Notes: generated by a model from the letters alone, not told the origin. A DNA stretch of 64,000 nucleotides from Rhodospirillaceae bacterium (GCA_009772935.1 WOUR01000030.1:1-64000), one strand, 5' to 3'; numbered from the stretch's first letter, positions 34,533 through 43,547 are shown. Numbers and translations: made by a program.

Positions 34533-35879
34533 TCACGCAGCGAGGCGCTGTTCGATAGTAGCCGTGGATTGGCGCTGTTCGCCGAACAGCCGGTCAAGCG
34601 CCGCCCGCCTGGATGGCCTGTCGAGGGAATAGGAGCTACGCGCGAACACCCTCCCATTGAGGAGGCCATTTATGTAGCTCGAGACCGCATCCGCAGCCAT
34701 CACAAGAGCCGTATCGATAGTGTGAATGTATCGGCTGGTCACGGTGCCGCGGGAATGGCCAAGAAGAGCGGCGACCGTCGCTTCGGCAAATCCGAGGTCG
34801 TTCGCTACGCTTGCAAAGCTATGGCGAAGAACGTGAGGTGTGATGTCGGCGAGTGGAGTGCCAGCAAGAAGTTTCTTCCAGAGCTTCGGAAACCCGGCGA
34901 GCGGTTTGCCCTCCTCCGTACCGGGAAAGACAAATGCCGCCTCGTTTTCGGGAAGAAGTGGGTCTAGCAACTCTATAGTCGGCAGCCCAATCGGCCTGAT
35001 CGACGCGCCCTCCTTGCTGTCCTGGAGCCGGAAGCAACTGCGCTCCACGTCGACCTCAAGTCCCATCAGATTGATGATCTCTCCGCGCCGACTGCCTGTG
35101 AGCGCTATGGCGCGAATCATTTTCGTCGCCGTTTGGAACTGTACGTCAGTGCTCGCTTCAGTGAGGATCTCTCCGAGCACGCGATACTCTCGGTCAGACA
35201 GACGCCGATCGCGCACAGCATCGGCAACTTTACGAATACCGTGCGCCGGATTCTTCTCGATCACTCCTTCACGGATCGCGTATGTGAAGATGCCGCCGAG
35301 CAAACCGACGCCCCGCGCTCCGGTCCCAATGCCGCCGCGTACGATGGCCCTGCCTCGCCTTCTTGTCTTCACGTCGATCTTGGTCTTTCCCTCTGCAACG
35401 TCGCGAAGGAAGCGCGTGATGTCACTGGAGGTAAGGTCCTTGACTCTGCGATTCCCAAGCAATGGAATGATGTGCCGGTTGATCCGGCTCCGATCAATTG
35501 CCAATGTGGACGATCGCTTTGGTCGGCCTTTCTTGCCGGGAATGAGGCCTCGTTCGCAATCTGCAAGATAACGCTCGCAGAGCTCTTGGACGGTCATTGA
35601 CTTTGCATCGAGTCGCTTTTCCTCAGCTGGGTTATCGCCCTGGGCGACGCGCCCAAGGAGTATTCGCGCCTCGCGTCGAGCCGTCTCGGGTGTCCAGATC
35701 CCGTGTAGACCAATCGCATATCGGCGGGTGCGGCCACCCGCTCGATACTGCACGAGATAGCTGCACTTGCCGGATGGGAAGACACGAAGGCCAAAGCCAG
35801 GAAGAGCATCGTCCCAGATGAAGTACTCGACTGGCCGCACTTCAGCGGCGTCGACAACGCGCTTAGTGAGATTGACCAT
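34533..35879 (-). CDS. Tyrosine integrase (IntS/P4-like) of the island
   Basis: This full-length integrase has 448 residues: an N-terminal DUF4102-type arm-binding domain (FGLRVFPSGKCSYLVQYR), a core-binding domain around 95-220, and the catalytic domain with Arg in ALTGSRRGE, His-x-x-Arg in HVLRHSF, GHSRGTVTSRY and the nucleophile Tyr in RYIHTID. It starts 179 bp from the tRNA 3'-end copy and points into the island, the expected place for the recombinase that inserts at a tRNA-Arg gene. The family uses a tRNA 3' end as attB. Confidence 0.92.
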   Translation of the reverse strand: MVNLTKRVVDAAEVRPVEYFIWDDALPGFGLRVFPSGKCSYLVQYRAGGRTRRYAIGLHGIWTPETARREARILLGRVAQGDNPAEEKRLDAKSMTVQELCERYLADCERGLIPGKKGRPKRSSTLAIDRSRINRHIIPLLGNRRVKDLTSSDITRFLRDVAEGKTKIDVKTRRRGRAIVRGGIGTGARGVGLLGGIFTYAIREGVIEKNPAHGIRKVADAVRDRRLSDREYRVLGEILTEASTDVQFQTATKMIRAIALTGSRRGEIINLMGLEVDVERSCFRLQDSKEGASIRPIGLPTIELLDPLLPENEAAFVFPGTEEGKPLAGFPKLWKKLLAGTPLADITPHVLRHSFASVANDLGFAEATVAALLGHSRGTVTSRYIHTIDTALVMAADAVSSYINGLLNGRVFARSSYSLDRPSRRAALDRLFGEQRQSTATIEQRLAA

Positions 35880-36057
35880 GCGAACAACCCAGATGATCGT
35901 TGCTTCCGCGGAAGCACCACGGAAGCAGTTGGAAGGAAATCGAGGAGTGCCCCCATCGTATGGACGACGGCGACAACGTCAACTTTTTCCTTTGTTTTCA
36001 GCGCTCTGGCGCGCTATAGCGTAAAATATCGCGGTACGGCGAAGGACGCGGTTTTTG

Positions 36058-36103
36058 CCTCCGAAGGCAGAGGTCGTGAGTTCGAATCTCGCCGGGTCCG
36101 CCA
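36058..36103 (+). repeat. attR-like 3' end of tRNA-Arg(CCG)
   Basis: A 46-bp segment reads as the 3' part of a tRNA: the anticodon-loop half (CTCCGAA, anticodon CCG) and its 3' stem, a T-arm with stem GTGAG/CTCGC and loop TTCGAAT, an acceptor strand CGGGTCC, discriminator G and CCA. The 5' half of the tRNA (acceptor strand, D-arm) is absent upstream, so this is not a working gene but the copy left at one end of a tRNA-targeting element. The intact gene should lie at the other end, left of the window. The integrase gene is 179 bp away. Confidence 0.75.
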
Positions 36104-36807
36104 TTCACTACAACAACTTAGCCATTGAGCTCCGTTCGCGACGTAAGGTCGGGAACACAATGGGGACACGCAGGACGAGTTTTCGGCCTTGCGGAGTTGC
36201 CAAAGCAGCCTTGTCGGAACGCCCTACGCGCGAACGCACGCACGAAGGTGGCCAGGGACGTGGGACCTCACCATGACAGACTGAGTCTCAGGGAAGATGC
36301 GATGTGCTTGGGCTCGTTACTTTCCCACGTCCGGACGCGGCCTTCATGTTGAACGCCACTGCTTCGTTCGGTCGGATAAAGCCGCGCTCCCCCAGTTCGC
36401 CGAACAGCTTCGCCGCAAGGTTCTTGCCGCAGCCGAGACGGCGCGCCGCTTCTCCTGTCGACGGAATCGGCTCGCCGTCGTGCGACCGTTGTAGAGCGCC
36501 TTCAACTCGACCAGGAGTGCGCGGCTGCCCATCGTGAGTTGCCGATGTGGACCTCGTTCAACTCGCAATCGTGAGCGTAGGGTCCCCGGCGATCTTTGGG
36601 GAGGCGACCCGTGAAGGTGATTCGCCACAAGCTTTGGAAGGTCGCCAGCGCCAAAACGCAAGCAGCTTTGGACGAGACCCAGGCAACGACGGCTGGCGCG
36701 GCGGCGGGTGGCATTGTTGCCTCGACGGCCGGTGCCAAGTCGGCAATGCTGCTTTTGGAACGGCAGCTCGCGCCGCTGCATGAGTTCAATTGGCGAGTGG
36801 CATTTTG
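36104..36807. other. Scar region right of attR
   Basis: About 700 bp have no intact gene. They hold the HTH-gene remnant at 36296-36535, listed separately. The remainder shows no frame with a plausible start and no recognisable domain. Confidence 0.5.
36296..36535 (-). pseudogene. Broken HTH protein gene
   Basis: On the minus strand, LLVELKALYNG and then, after a frame change, GEAARRLGCGKNLAAKLFGEL followed by RGFIRPNEAVAFNMK resemble a helix-turn-helix protein common in alphaproteobacterial islands (the LxELKALYNG opening followed by an AA-x-x-LGxGKNTA turn and ERGFI). The two pieces are in different frames, so the gene is dead. It marks DNA from an older element to the right of the present attR. 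Confidence 0.6.
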
Positions 36808-37524
36808 ATGTTTGGTTCTGCGTATTTCCTTGCAGGTGATTCATTTCTCACAAGAACGGCGGTCGAGGATGCCGTTCGGCTGCGGCTTGCTCCGTTGTTC
36901 TCTGATTGGATTGGAAGAAGGGAGATAGACGTTCGGAGTGAGGAATCTCATTCGCGCCTCAATGTATCGGAGCGAGTGGCACTTTTGGAGAAATTGCTGC
37001 CAAGGAATGAGGAAGCAGGGCAGGAAGTACTGATCGGCAGGTCGTCCGGCGGTCGCGTGGCGACTCTGGTTGCCATGCGTCGGCCGGTTAAAGCGGTCAT
37101 CTGCTTTGCTTACCCGTTCCGACATCCGAGCCGTGTGCTGGAGCCGCTTCGCTTCAGCCACCTGGCTCATATCACGGTGCCTACGCTGATTTTCCAGGGG
37201 ACGCGGGATGCCTACGGAGCAGTTGACATCACGGAAAACTACGCCTTTTCGCCAGCGGTAACCGTAAGATTTGTGAACACAGACCACGATTTTGTTTTGC
37301 CACCGTCGGAGTGGGACGCGGTTGCCCAGAAGGTAGTGACATTCCTGGGCACCGTTCAGCGACGACTGCCGGCCGAGGGAGCGCGTTTCGACGAAGCCTT
37401 CTATCTTGGCACTCATCCTGATGTGGCCGCGGCGATTGCCGCTGGAGAGTACGTCTCCGGTGACCATCATTTCAAAGTGAAGGGACGCAGACAGGGTCGA
37501 CGATTCCGACTTCTGGCCGACTAA
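36808..37524 (+). CDS. Alpha/beta hydrolase (KANL3/Tex30-like) with a C-terminal tail repeat
   Basis: The 238-residue product has a hydrolase nucleophile-elbow-like IGRSSGGRVA, the strand VPTLIFQGTRDA before the acidic residue region and a late His in NTDHDF, the layout of KANL3/Tex30-type dienelactone-hydrolase-like proteins. The last 45 residues carry a separate short module, FDEAFYLGTHPDVAAAI then HFKVKGRRQGR, that I know as a tail added to unrelated proteins in Rhodospirillales-type genomes. The ATG at 36808 is preferred to a TTG at 36790. No partner gene is adjacent; broken genes lie on both sides. Confidence 0.68.
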   Translation: MFGSAYFLAGDSFLTRTAVEDAVRLRLAPLFSDWIGRREIDVRSEESHSRLNVSERVALLEKLLPRNEEAGQEVLIGRSSGGRVATLVAMRRPVKAVICFAYPFRHPSRVLEPLRFSHLAHITVPTLIFQGTRDAYGAVDITENYAFSPAVTVRFVNTDHDFVLPPSEWDAVAQKVVTFLGTVQRRLPAEGARFDEAFYLGTHPDVAAAIAAGEYVSGDHHFKVKGRRQGRRFRLLAD

Positions 37525-37651
37525 ATCGCCGCGTGGTTTGTCGGAGACTCCAACTTTCGAGAAGGCGGATCGGCGGGGCATTCACGCGCACGACGGCCAG
37601 CCAGCGTGGGAGTGACGAGCAACCCGGAAAAGCCCGTAAGTCGTAGACGGA

Positions 37652-38009
37652 CTATCGAGCCTCTCTGCATCGAAGCCTCACGACCTTCGCTTCTTCATCG
37701 CCTGCCATCGCGCGGGCAATAGCCCCGCTCACACGGTCGGCCGCCGTCGGCAGCGTGGCGTCAACGACATGAACATAGCGGCTCGTGACGGTGCCGCGAG
37801 AGTGCCCCAGCATCGCGGCGATGGTCGGCTCGGAACAGCCCAGCGTATTGGCCGTCCTGGCGAACGAGTGCCGCAGCGTGTGCAGCGTTACGCCCTTGAG
37901 ATTCGCGCGCTTCGCAATCCGTACCCACACACGCGGCAGGCCAACAAGCGGCCGCCGGTCAAGCAGGCATCCTGCGACGGGGAAATGCCCCGTCGCCCTC
38001 AGGGTCCTC
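37652..38009 (-). pseudogene. C-terminal fragment of a second tyrosine integrase
   Basis: The fragment keeps the last third of a catalytic domain: RVWVRIAKRANLKG, HxxR in LHTLRHSF, GHSRGTVTSRY and the nucleophile region RYVHVVD. Upstream the frame stays open to a TAG near 38009, just short of the thiolase stop, and then the homology ends. It is related to but distinct from the island integrase. It is the relic of an earlier integration at the same place. Confidence 0.82.
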
Positions 38010-38019
38010 TAGGGACTTC

Positions 38020-39252
38020 TCAGATGCGCTCGATGATGATCGCCGGCGCCATGCCGCCGGCGGCGCACATCGTGACGAGACCGAACTGCTTGTCCTGCCT
38101 CTCGAGCTCGTCGAGGACGGTGCCGATCAGGATGGCGCCGGTCGCGCCGATCGGGTGGCCGAGCGCGATCGAGCCGCCGTTGACGTTGACCTTGTCGCGA
38201 TCGAGGTCGAGATCGCGCACGAACTTCTCCGAGACGACGGCGAAGGCCTCGTTGATCTCCCAGAGGTCGATGTCGCTCGTCTTGAGACCGGCCTTCTCCA
38301 GGACCTTGCGGGCCGCCGGCACCGGCGCATTGAGCATCAGCTCGGGGCTGTCGCCCATGTTCGCCATGGCGACGACGCGGGCGCGCGGCTTGAGGCCGTG
38401 GGCCTTGGCGTAGTCGGGCGAGGCGAGCAGCACGGCGGCCGAGCCGTCGACGACGCCGGAGGAATTGCCGGCATGATGGACATGCTCGATCTCGAGGCCG
38501 GGATAGGCCTGCAGGATCAGCGAGCGATAGGTCATGCCCTTGTCGTCGAGCGGCACGTCGGCCATCGCCGCGAAGGCGGCCTTGAGGTTGGCCAGTCCCT
38601 CGCGGGTGGTCTGCGGACGCGGATATTCCTCGCGATCGAGGGCCAGCGTGCCGTCTTCCTTGTAGACGGGGATCAGGGACTTGTTGAAACGGCCCTCGGC
38701 GATGGCGGTCGCCGCGCGCTGCTGGCTGATATAGCCCGCCTCGTCCAGCGCCTGGCGCGGGATCTTCTCCAGCGTGGCGATGGCGTCGGCGCAGATGCCC
38801 TGGTGCGTCTGGGGATGATGCAGGCGCAGGCGCAGATTGCCGTTGTCCATGACCGGCGGCCCGCTGCCGCGGCTGCGGTCCATGGACATCATCTCGGTGC
38901 CGCCGGCGACCACCAGGTCTTCCATGCCCGACTTGATGCAGGCGGCGGCGAGGCTCACGGCGCTGATACCCGAACCGCAGAACCGGTCGATCGTGATGCC
39001 GCTCGCCTTGACGTCATAGCCGGCATCGAGGGCGGACATGCGGCCGAGATCGCCGCTCTGCTTCGAGACCTGGGCGGCCGTCCCCCAGATCACGTCGCCG
39101 ACTTCCCTGGTGTCGATCTTGTTGCGCTCGGCGATCGCCTTGAGGACGGTCGCGCCGAGCTGCTGCGGATGAACCTCCCACAGCGCGCCCTTGCCCGCCT
39201 TGCCGACGCCGCGCGGCGTGCGGCAGGCATCGATGATCCATGCTTCGGTCAT
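38020..39252 (-). CDS. Acetyl-CoA acetyltransferase (thiolase family)
   Basis: This 410-residue thiolase has the acyl-accepting Cys92 in DRFCGSG, the His in GHPIGATGA, and the C-terminal Cys in CAAGGMAPA, all intact. It performs reversible thiolytic cleavage or Claisen condensation of acyl-CoA in fatty-acid or aromatic-acid degradation. AAAGGA precedes the ATG at 39252. It follows the SDR gene by 25 bp, and the pair looks like the last two steps of a beta-oxidation route (3-hydroxyacyl-CoA dehydrogenase, thiolase). Confidence 0.93.
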   Translation of the reverse strand: MTEAWIIDACRTPRGVGKAGKGALWEVHPQQLGATVLKAIAERNKIDTREVGDVIWGTAAQVSKQSGDLGRMSALDAGYDVKASGITIDRFCGSGISAVSLAAACIKSGMEDLVVAGGTEMMSMDRSRGSGPPVMDNGNLRLRLHHPQTHQGICADAIATLEKIPRQALDEAGYISQQRAATAIAEGRFNKSLIPVYKEDGTLALDREEYPRPQTTREGLANLKAAFAAMADVPLDDKGMTYRSLILQAYPGLEIEHVHHAGNSSGVVDGSAAVLLASPDYAKAHGLKPRARVVAMANMGDSPELMLNAPVPAARKVLEKAGLKTSDIDLWEINEAFAVVSEKFVRDLDLDRDKVNVNGGSIALGHPIGATGAILIGTVLDELERQDKQFGLVTMCAAGGMAPAIIIERI

Positions 39253-39277
39253 TGTTCTGTCCTTTCCCGGTTCCGGT

Positions 39278-40063
39278 TCAGCGCGGCGCCATGCGGATGG
39301 CGCCGTCGACGCGCACGTCTTCGCCATTGAGATAGCCGCAGGTGATCATCGTATGGGCGACCTGGGCATATTCCTCGGGGCGTCCCAGGCGCTTGGGGAA
39401 CGGCACCGAGGCGGCCAGCGCCGCCTTGACGTTGTCCGGCGCGCGCGCGAGCAGCGGCGTGTCGAAGATGCCGGGCAGGATCGTATTGCAGCGAATGCCC
39501 TCGTTGGAGAGATCGCGCGCCACGACCAGCGTGATGCCGACGACGCCGGCCTTCGAGGCGGTGTAGGCGACCTGGCCGATCTGGCCGTCCTCGGCCGCGA
39601 CCGATGCGGTGTTGAGGATCACGCCGCGATCGCCGTCGGCCTGCGGGGCCAGCGTCAGCATGCCCGCGGCCGACTTGGTGATGCAGCGGAATGTGCCAAT
39701 GAGATTGACGTTGATGATGCGCTCGAAGTTCTCCAGCGGATATTCCTTGGGAGCACCGGTCGTCCGGTCGAGCGACGCGGTCTTCTGGGCGCCGCCGCCG
39801 ACGCCGGCGCAGTTCACCAGGATGCGCTCCTGCCCGTGGGCCGCCCGCGCCTTTGCGAACCCGGCCTCGACCTCTTCGGTCGACGTGACGTTGACCTTGC
39901 AGAAGACGCCGCCGATCTCCTTGGCGAGGGCCTCGCCCTGTTCCGCGTTGAGGTCGAAGATCGCGACCTTCACGCCGTGCGAGGCCAGCATGCGCGAGGT
40001 GGCGGCGCCGAGGCCGGACGCGCCGCCGGTAACGACCGCGGCCACTGTCTTGTCGAGATGCAT
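39278..40063 (-). CDS. SDR 3-hydroxyacyl-CoA dehydrogenase (HSD17B10-like)
   Basis: This 261-residue short-chain dehydrogenase has the NAD motif TGGASGLG near the N-terminus, NCAGVGGG, the catalytic Ser in NTASVAAED, and Tyr-Lys in AYTASKAG. The family's type II 3-hydroxyacyl-CoA dehydrogenase branch has the same VAAEDGQIGQ stretch. It sits immediately upstream of the thiolase on the same strand and probably makes 3-ketoacyl-CoA for it. The start at 40063 fits the usual length; the frame further upstream crosses the scar region. Confidence 0.9.
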   Translation of the reverse strand: MHLDKTVAAVVTGGASGLGAATSRMLASHGVKVAIFDLNAEQGEALAKEIGGVFCKVNVTSTEEVEAGFAKARAAHGQERILVNCAGVGGGAQKTASLDRTTGAPKEYPLENFERIINVNLIGTFRCITKSAAGMLTLAPQADGDRGVILNTASVAAEDGQIGQVAYTASKAGVVGITLVVARDLSNEGIRCNTILPGIFDTPLLARAPDNVKAALAASVPFPKRLGRPEEYAQVAHTMITCGYLNGEDVRVDGAIRMAPR

Positions 40064-40316
40064 GAGCGAAGGTTCCCCCAGGATATGATGTCGTGCGTGG
40101 TTCGCCCGGATTGTTAGAGCATCGCGACCGCGGTTGACCAGAGGCGCATATCCGCTCCGCGAACCATGCAACCGCGGTTCGAAAGAGACGACGGCCAACC
40201 GGCCGGCGCCCATCATGCGTGCCATTGCGCTTCGAGAGGGGTCGCTCGTGTCTGGCCAGATCAATCCAGATCGACCTGTCCTCTCCGGCCGGCAATCCGG
40301 CTGACGGGCGCCGTCC

Positions 40317-40361
40317 CCTCCGAAGGCAGGGGCCGCGAGTTCGACTCTCGCTCCTCCCACC
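40317..40361 (+). repeat. Diverged tRNA 3'-end-like copy
   Basis: This 45-bp stretch resembles the attR copy at 36058-36103 closely through its first 35 bp (about four differences), including the CTCCGAAGGCAG block and the T-loop TTCGACT with a fully paired GCGAG/CTCGC stem. It then has a different acceptor strand (TCCTCCC) and ends ACCT, not ACCA. The 5' half of a tRNA is missing. It may be an old att remnant of another element, or a chance decayed tRNA piece. Confidence 0.5.
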
Positions 40362-40397
40362 TGCGCACCGACAGCGTCTACAAGATCATTTCCGACC

Positions 40398-40565
40398 GAG
40401 CTCGAACCCAACGTCGGGCTGGTCGCCGGCTGGTTCGATGCCACTCTCCCCGGCTTCCTCGAGAGCCAGAAGGTCCGTGCTCGTTCCTGCACATCGATGG
40501 CGATACCCAATCCCTCGACCTGCTGGCCGACCGGATCGGCGTCGGCACCATCGCCGAGTACGGAT
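40398..40565 (+). pseudogene. TylF-like methyltransferase fragment
   Basis: The plus strand reads VGLVAGWFDATLPGFL and, after a frame change, SFLHIDGDT with DLLADRIG, which follows the middle of TylF/macrocin-type O-methyltransferases (the GWF-x-x-TLP and FLHIDxDLY motifs). Start, SAM-binding front and end are missing. Confidence 0.6.
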
Positions 40566-40637
40566 CGGCAGCAAGCAGGGGCTTGCCGTCATAGACGATC
40601 AGGGTCGCGCTACCCGTGGTCGTGACCCGATTCATGG
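40563..40637 (-). pseudogene. MBL-fold protein N-terminal fragment
   Basis: The minus-strand frame GSATLIVYDGKPLLAADPY is the N-terminal strand pair of an UlaG-like metallo-beta-lactamase-fold protein, where normally TDPWL or similar follows. It stops after about 25 residues. Confidence 0.5.
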
Positions 40638-40777
40638 CAGCGATTGATAGGGAGAACGGGAGGGCGCCGCAAACCGGCGTGAACGGACCGACCCGTCGAG
40701 TGACAGGGTCGTCTGTTTACGTCGGCGGGCGCGTCCGGCACTCTCCGGCACGGAACCAACAGACAGGGAATCCTCGC

Positions 40778-41407
40778 TTGGGCCCGGTATTTCTCCACGA
40801 CTTCTTCTACGAGTTCGTCACCCTGTTCGTGATCCTCGATCCGTTCGCCACGGTGCCCCTTTTCCTTCTGGTCACGGCCGGCCTCGACCGGCGGCGGTCA
40901 CTGCTGGTCGCAGCCTATGCGCTGGGCGTCGCGTTCCTGATCCTGCTGTTCTTCATCGTGCTGGGGCGACCGCTCCTGACGGCGCTCCATATTCCGATGG
41001 CCTCGTTCCAACTCGCGGGATCGCTCATCCTGCTGCTGTTCGGGCTCAAGATGGCGCTCGGCAACGTGGCAAAAGAGGCCATGGACGTCCCTGCGGATGC
41101 GACGCCGCTCCAGCGAGCGGTCTTTCCCCTGGCCATTCCCGGCATCGCCGGCGCCGGCGCGATCCTCACCGTGGTGCTGCTGACGGACAACAACGTGCGC
41201 TCGATCGGCGAGCAGGTGACGACGACGGCCATACTGGCGCTCTGCCTCTGCCTGCTCTTCGTCGGCTATGCCCTGGCGGGAACCCTGTTCCGCCTGCTCG
41301 GAAAGGGGGGGATCGAGATCGTGACCCGCGTGTTCGGCCTCATCCTGTCGAGCATCGCCGTCACCGGCCTCGTCGTGGCGATCAAGCTGAGCTTCGGCCT
41401 GCACTGA
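40778..41407 (+). CDS. MarC-family membrane protein
   Basis: This 209-residue protein has six predicted membrane spans and the MarC signature FVILDPFATVPLFL in the first span pair and FPLAIPGIAGAGAI in the fourth. Function of the family is not settled (once tied to multiple antibiotic resistance). The TTG at 40778 is preferred: AGGGAA lies 11 bp upstream and it gives the family's usual length. The longer frame to 40616 runs over the MBL fragment. It is convergent with the cyclase gene, 4 bp apart. Confidence 0.85.
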   Translation: MGPVFLHDFFYEFVTLFVILDPFATVPLFLLVTAGLDRRRSLLVAAYALGVAFLILLFFIVLGRPLLTALHIPMASFQLAGSLILLLFGLKMALGNVAKEAMDVPADATPLQRAVFPLAIPGIAGAGAILTVVLLTDNNVRSIGEQVTTTAILALCLCLLFVGYALAGTLFRLLGKGGIEIVTRVFGLILSSIAVTGLVVAIKLSFGLH

Positions 41408-41411
41408 GGCG

Positions 41412-43538
41412 TCAGAGCCTCAGCACCCAGGCCTCGACGTGACCCTTGCCCTTGACCTCGATCTCGCCGCGCGCCTCGAAGACGAACTGGTCCTTGAGCT
41501 TCTCGTAGACGGGGCGCGTCACCTGCACGGAGTCGGGAATACCGCCCGATTCCATGCGGCTCGCCAGGTTCACCGTGTCGCCCCACAGGTCGTAGATGTA
41601 CTTGCTCTTGCCGATGACGCCGGCCACGACCGGGCCGCTGTTGATTCCGACGCGCAGCTTCATCGACACGCCGTGCTCCATCGCGTGCTCGCGCGTGATA
41701 TGCACCATGCGGATGGCCATGCGCACCATGCGCTCGGCATGGTTTGGGACCGGAACCGGCAGACCGCACACCGCCATGTAGGCATCGCCCACCGTCTTGA
41801 TTTTCTCGATCCCCAGTTCGCTCGCCGCGACGTCGAAGCGCGTGAACAGACCGTTGAGGAGGGTCACCACCTCGGCCGGCGGCATCTCCGAGGACAGCGC
41901 CGTGAACCCGACCAGGTCGGCGAAGGCCACAGTGACCTCGGCGAAGCCGTCGGCGATGCCCTTCTCACCCTCGCGCAGGCGATTTGCGATCGGCGCCGGC
42001 AGCACGTTGAGCAGGAGTTCCTCGTTCTCCCGGTTCTTCGTCTCGATGACGACGTTCTTCTGGTTGATGTCGTCGATCATCCCGTTGAAGGCGAGGCAGA
42101 GCTGGCCGATCTCGTCGCGCGTCCGCACCGGCACGTGCGCGTCGTGATCGCCCGCCGCGAAGCGGCGGACGCCGGCGGTGAGTTCGCGCAACGGCCCGAG
42201 CAGCGACCGCGAGAGCCAGGCCCCCGTCACGATCACCACGCAGAAGGCGATCGCTCCCACGATCAACAGGTCGCGTTCCAGGCGGTACACCGGCTCGAAC
42301 GCTTCCGAACTGTCGATCTTGGCGACGAGGCCCCATTTGACGCCGGCAATCCGGACGGGCCCCCACGACGCGAGCGTGGAAACACCGCGATAGCCGAGAA
42401 CTTCACCGCTCCCGTCGACCCCACCGATCGCGGCACGCGTCGCTGCGGTATCCGCATGCTGATGCAGGATGGGCGAACCGTAGCGCTTGATGGCGGCGAC
42501 GTCCTCATCGGAGGCGCCTCCGGCCTTCAGATCCGCATAATAGGCGGCGGGATTTTCGAAGAAATTGCGACCGCTGGAGCGAACCAGGAAATCCGGGCCG
42601 ACCAGGTAGGCCTCTCCGGTGGCACCGAATCCCTCGGCGCGCCAGCGCCGGCCACCGGTGACGATGGCATCGATCTCGTCGACCGACAGTTCCGCGACCA
42701 GCACACCCGTCACGACACCCTGGTCGATGATCGGGGCGGCCATGAAGGCCTCGGGAACGCCGTCCGACGGCAGGTAGGGCGAGAAGTCCTCGAGGCACGT
42801 GGCCGACGGATCGGGCGCCGTTGCGCAGCGGGCGGCCGCCGCGGCAAGTCTGGACTGCCGATAGGGACCGGCGCGCAGCGACGTGGCAAAATCGGCGTCC
42901 TTGTCGACGGTGTAGATCAGCCGGCCGGTGCGGGGGTCGACGATCATGAAATCGTCGAATCCCACGGTGGCGGCCGCGGTCCGCATCAGGGGATGGTACA
43001 CCGCGTGGATCTTGCTGTAGGCGCTGCCGTCTCCGGCGTCGTCCAGGAGGTCTCGCCGCCCGTCGGGGTGCGGATTCCGGACAATGTAGAGGTCCTGCAG
43101 GAAATACGCGGCCGAGCTGGTCGGCATGAATTCGGCGGCAGGAACATCCGTGCCGAGCAGCTTCCGTACCATCGGCATGTAGTGGCCATCGTACCAGCCG
43201 TGAACGCTCTCCCTCACCTCGGGAGGTACCGGCTTGTTGTCGAGTTCGTCGACGGCCTCACGGAAGCCGCGCGTGGCGTCGACGACCATCTTCGCGGCCG
43301 CGAGCAGGCGGATCTCGTTGCGCACGGTGCGGAAGTAGGACTCGACCTGGTGAGCCTTGGTCTCGCGCGCGGCGGTGAGCTGGGCGAAGATCGCGCGCTC
43401 CAGCGCCTCGCGTGCGCGGATGTAGCCGAGCACGCCCGTGATCATGACCGCGACCGCGCCCAGCAGCAGCAGGATCGCGAACAGCTTTGCCGCCAGGCCC
43501 CAGCGTACAGGCCGTGGCTCGGCGACGGTCTCGCTCAT
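41412..43538 (-). CDS. Membrane-bound class III nucleotide cyclase with extracytoplasmic sensor
   Basis: This 708-residue protein has an N-terminal TM helix (14-36), a large periplasmic region of about 300 residues that looks like a dCache sensor, a second TM helix, a HAMP domain (SLLGPLRELTAGVRRFAAGD region) and a C-terminal cyclase domain with the metal Asp in FADLVGFT and the downstream Asp in KTVGDAYMAV. It probably makes cAMP (or cGMP) in response to a small extracellular ligand. It is last in the Liv-RraA run, 9 bp after the RraA gene, so the ligand may belong to what the transporter imports. Confidence 0.9.
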   Translation of the reverse strand: MSETVAEPRPVRWGLAAKLFAILLLLGAVAVMITGVLGYIRAREALERAIFAQLTAARETKAHQVESYFRTVRNEIRLLAAAKMVVDATRGFREAVDELDNKPVPPEVRESVHGWYDGHYMPMVRKLLGTDVPAAEFMPTSSAAYFLQDLYIVRNPHPDGRRDLLDDAGDGSAYSKIHAVYHPLMRTAAATVGFDDFMIVDPRTGRLIYTVDKDADFATSLRAGPYRQSRLAAAAARCATAPDPSATCLEDFSPYLPSDGVPEAFMAAPIIDQGVVTGVLVAELSVDEIDAIVTGGRRWRAEGFGATGEAYLVGPDFLVRSSGRNFFENPAAYYADLKAGGASDEDVAAIKRYGSPILHQHADTAATRAAIGGVDGSGEVLGYRGVSTLASWGPVRIAGVKWGLVAKIDSSEAFEPVYRLERDLLIVGAIAFCVVIVTGAWLSRSLLGPLRELTAGVRRFAAGDHDAHVPVRTRDEIGQLCLAFNGMIDDINQKNVVIETKNRENEELLLNVLPAPIANRLREGEKGIADGFAEVTVAFADLVGFTALSSEMPPAEVVTLLNGLFTRFDVAASELGIEKIKTVGDAYMAVCGLPVPVPNHAERMVRMAIRMVHITREHAMEHGVSMKLRVGINSGPVVAGVIGKSKYIYDLWGDTVNLASRMESGGIPDSVQVTRPVYEKLKDQFVFEARGEIEVKGKGHVEAWVLRL

Positions 43539-43547
43539 GTCGCGCCT

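Larger units (their letters stand above)
40064..40777. other. Second scar region
   Basis: A 714-bp gap holds three relics listed separately: the tRNA-3'-end-like copy (40317-40361), a TylF-like methyltransferase fragment (40398-40565) and an MBL-fold gene fragment (40563-40637). Nothing intact is present. The density of broken pieces suggests repeated insertion and deletion here. Confidence 0.6.

Noticed and set aside
34442..34669. Small gene overlapping the integrase end
   Set aside because: It is out of frame over the integrase C-terminus and has no ribosome-binding site; only its last 30 residues look coding.
36790..36807. TTG start for the hydrolase
   Set aside because: An ATG lies six codons downstream and no better ribosome-binding site favours the TTG.
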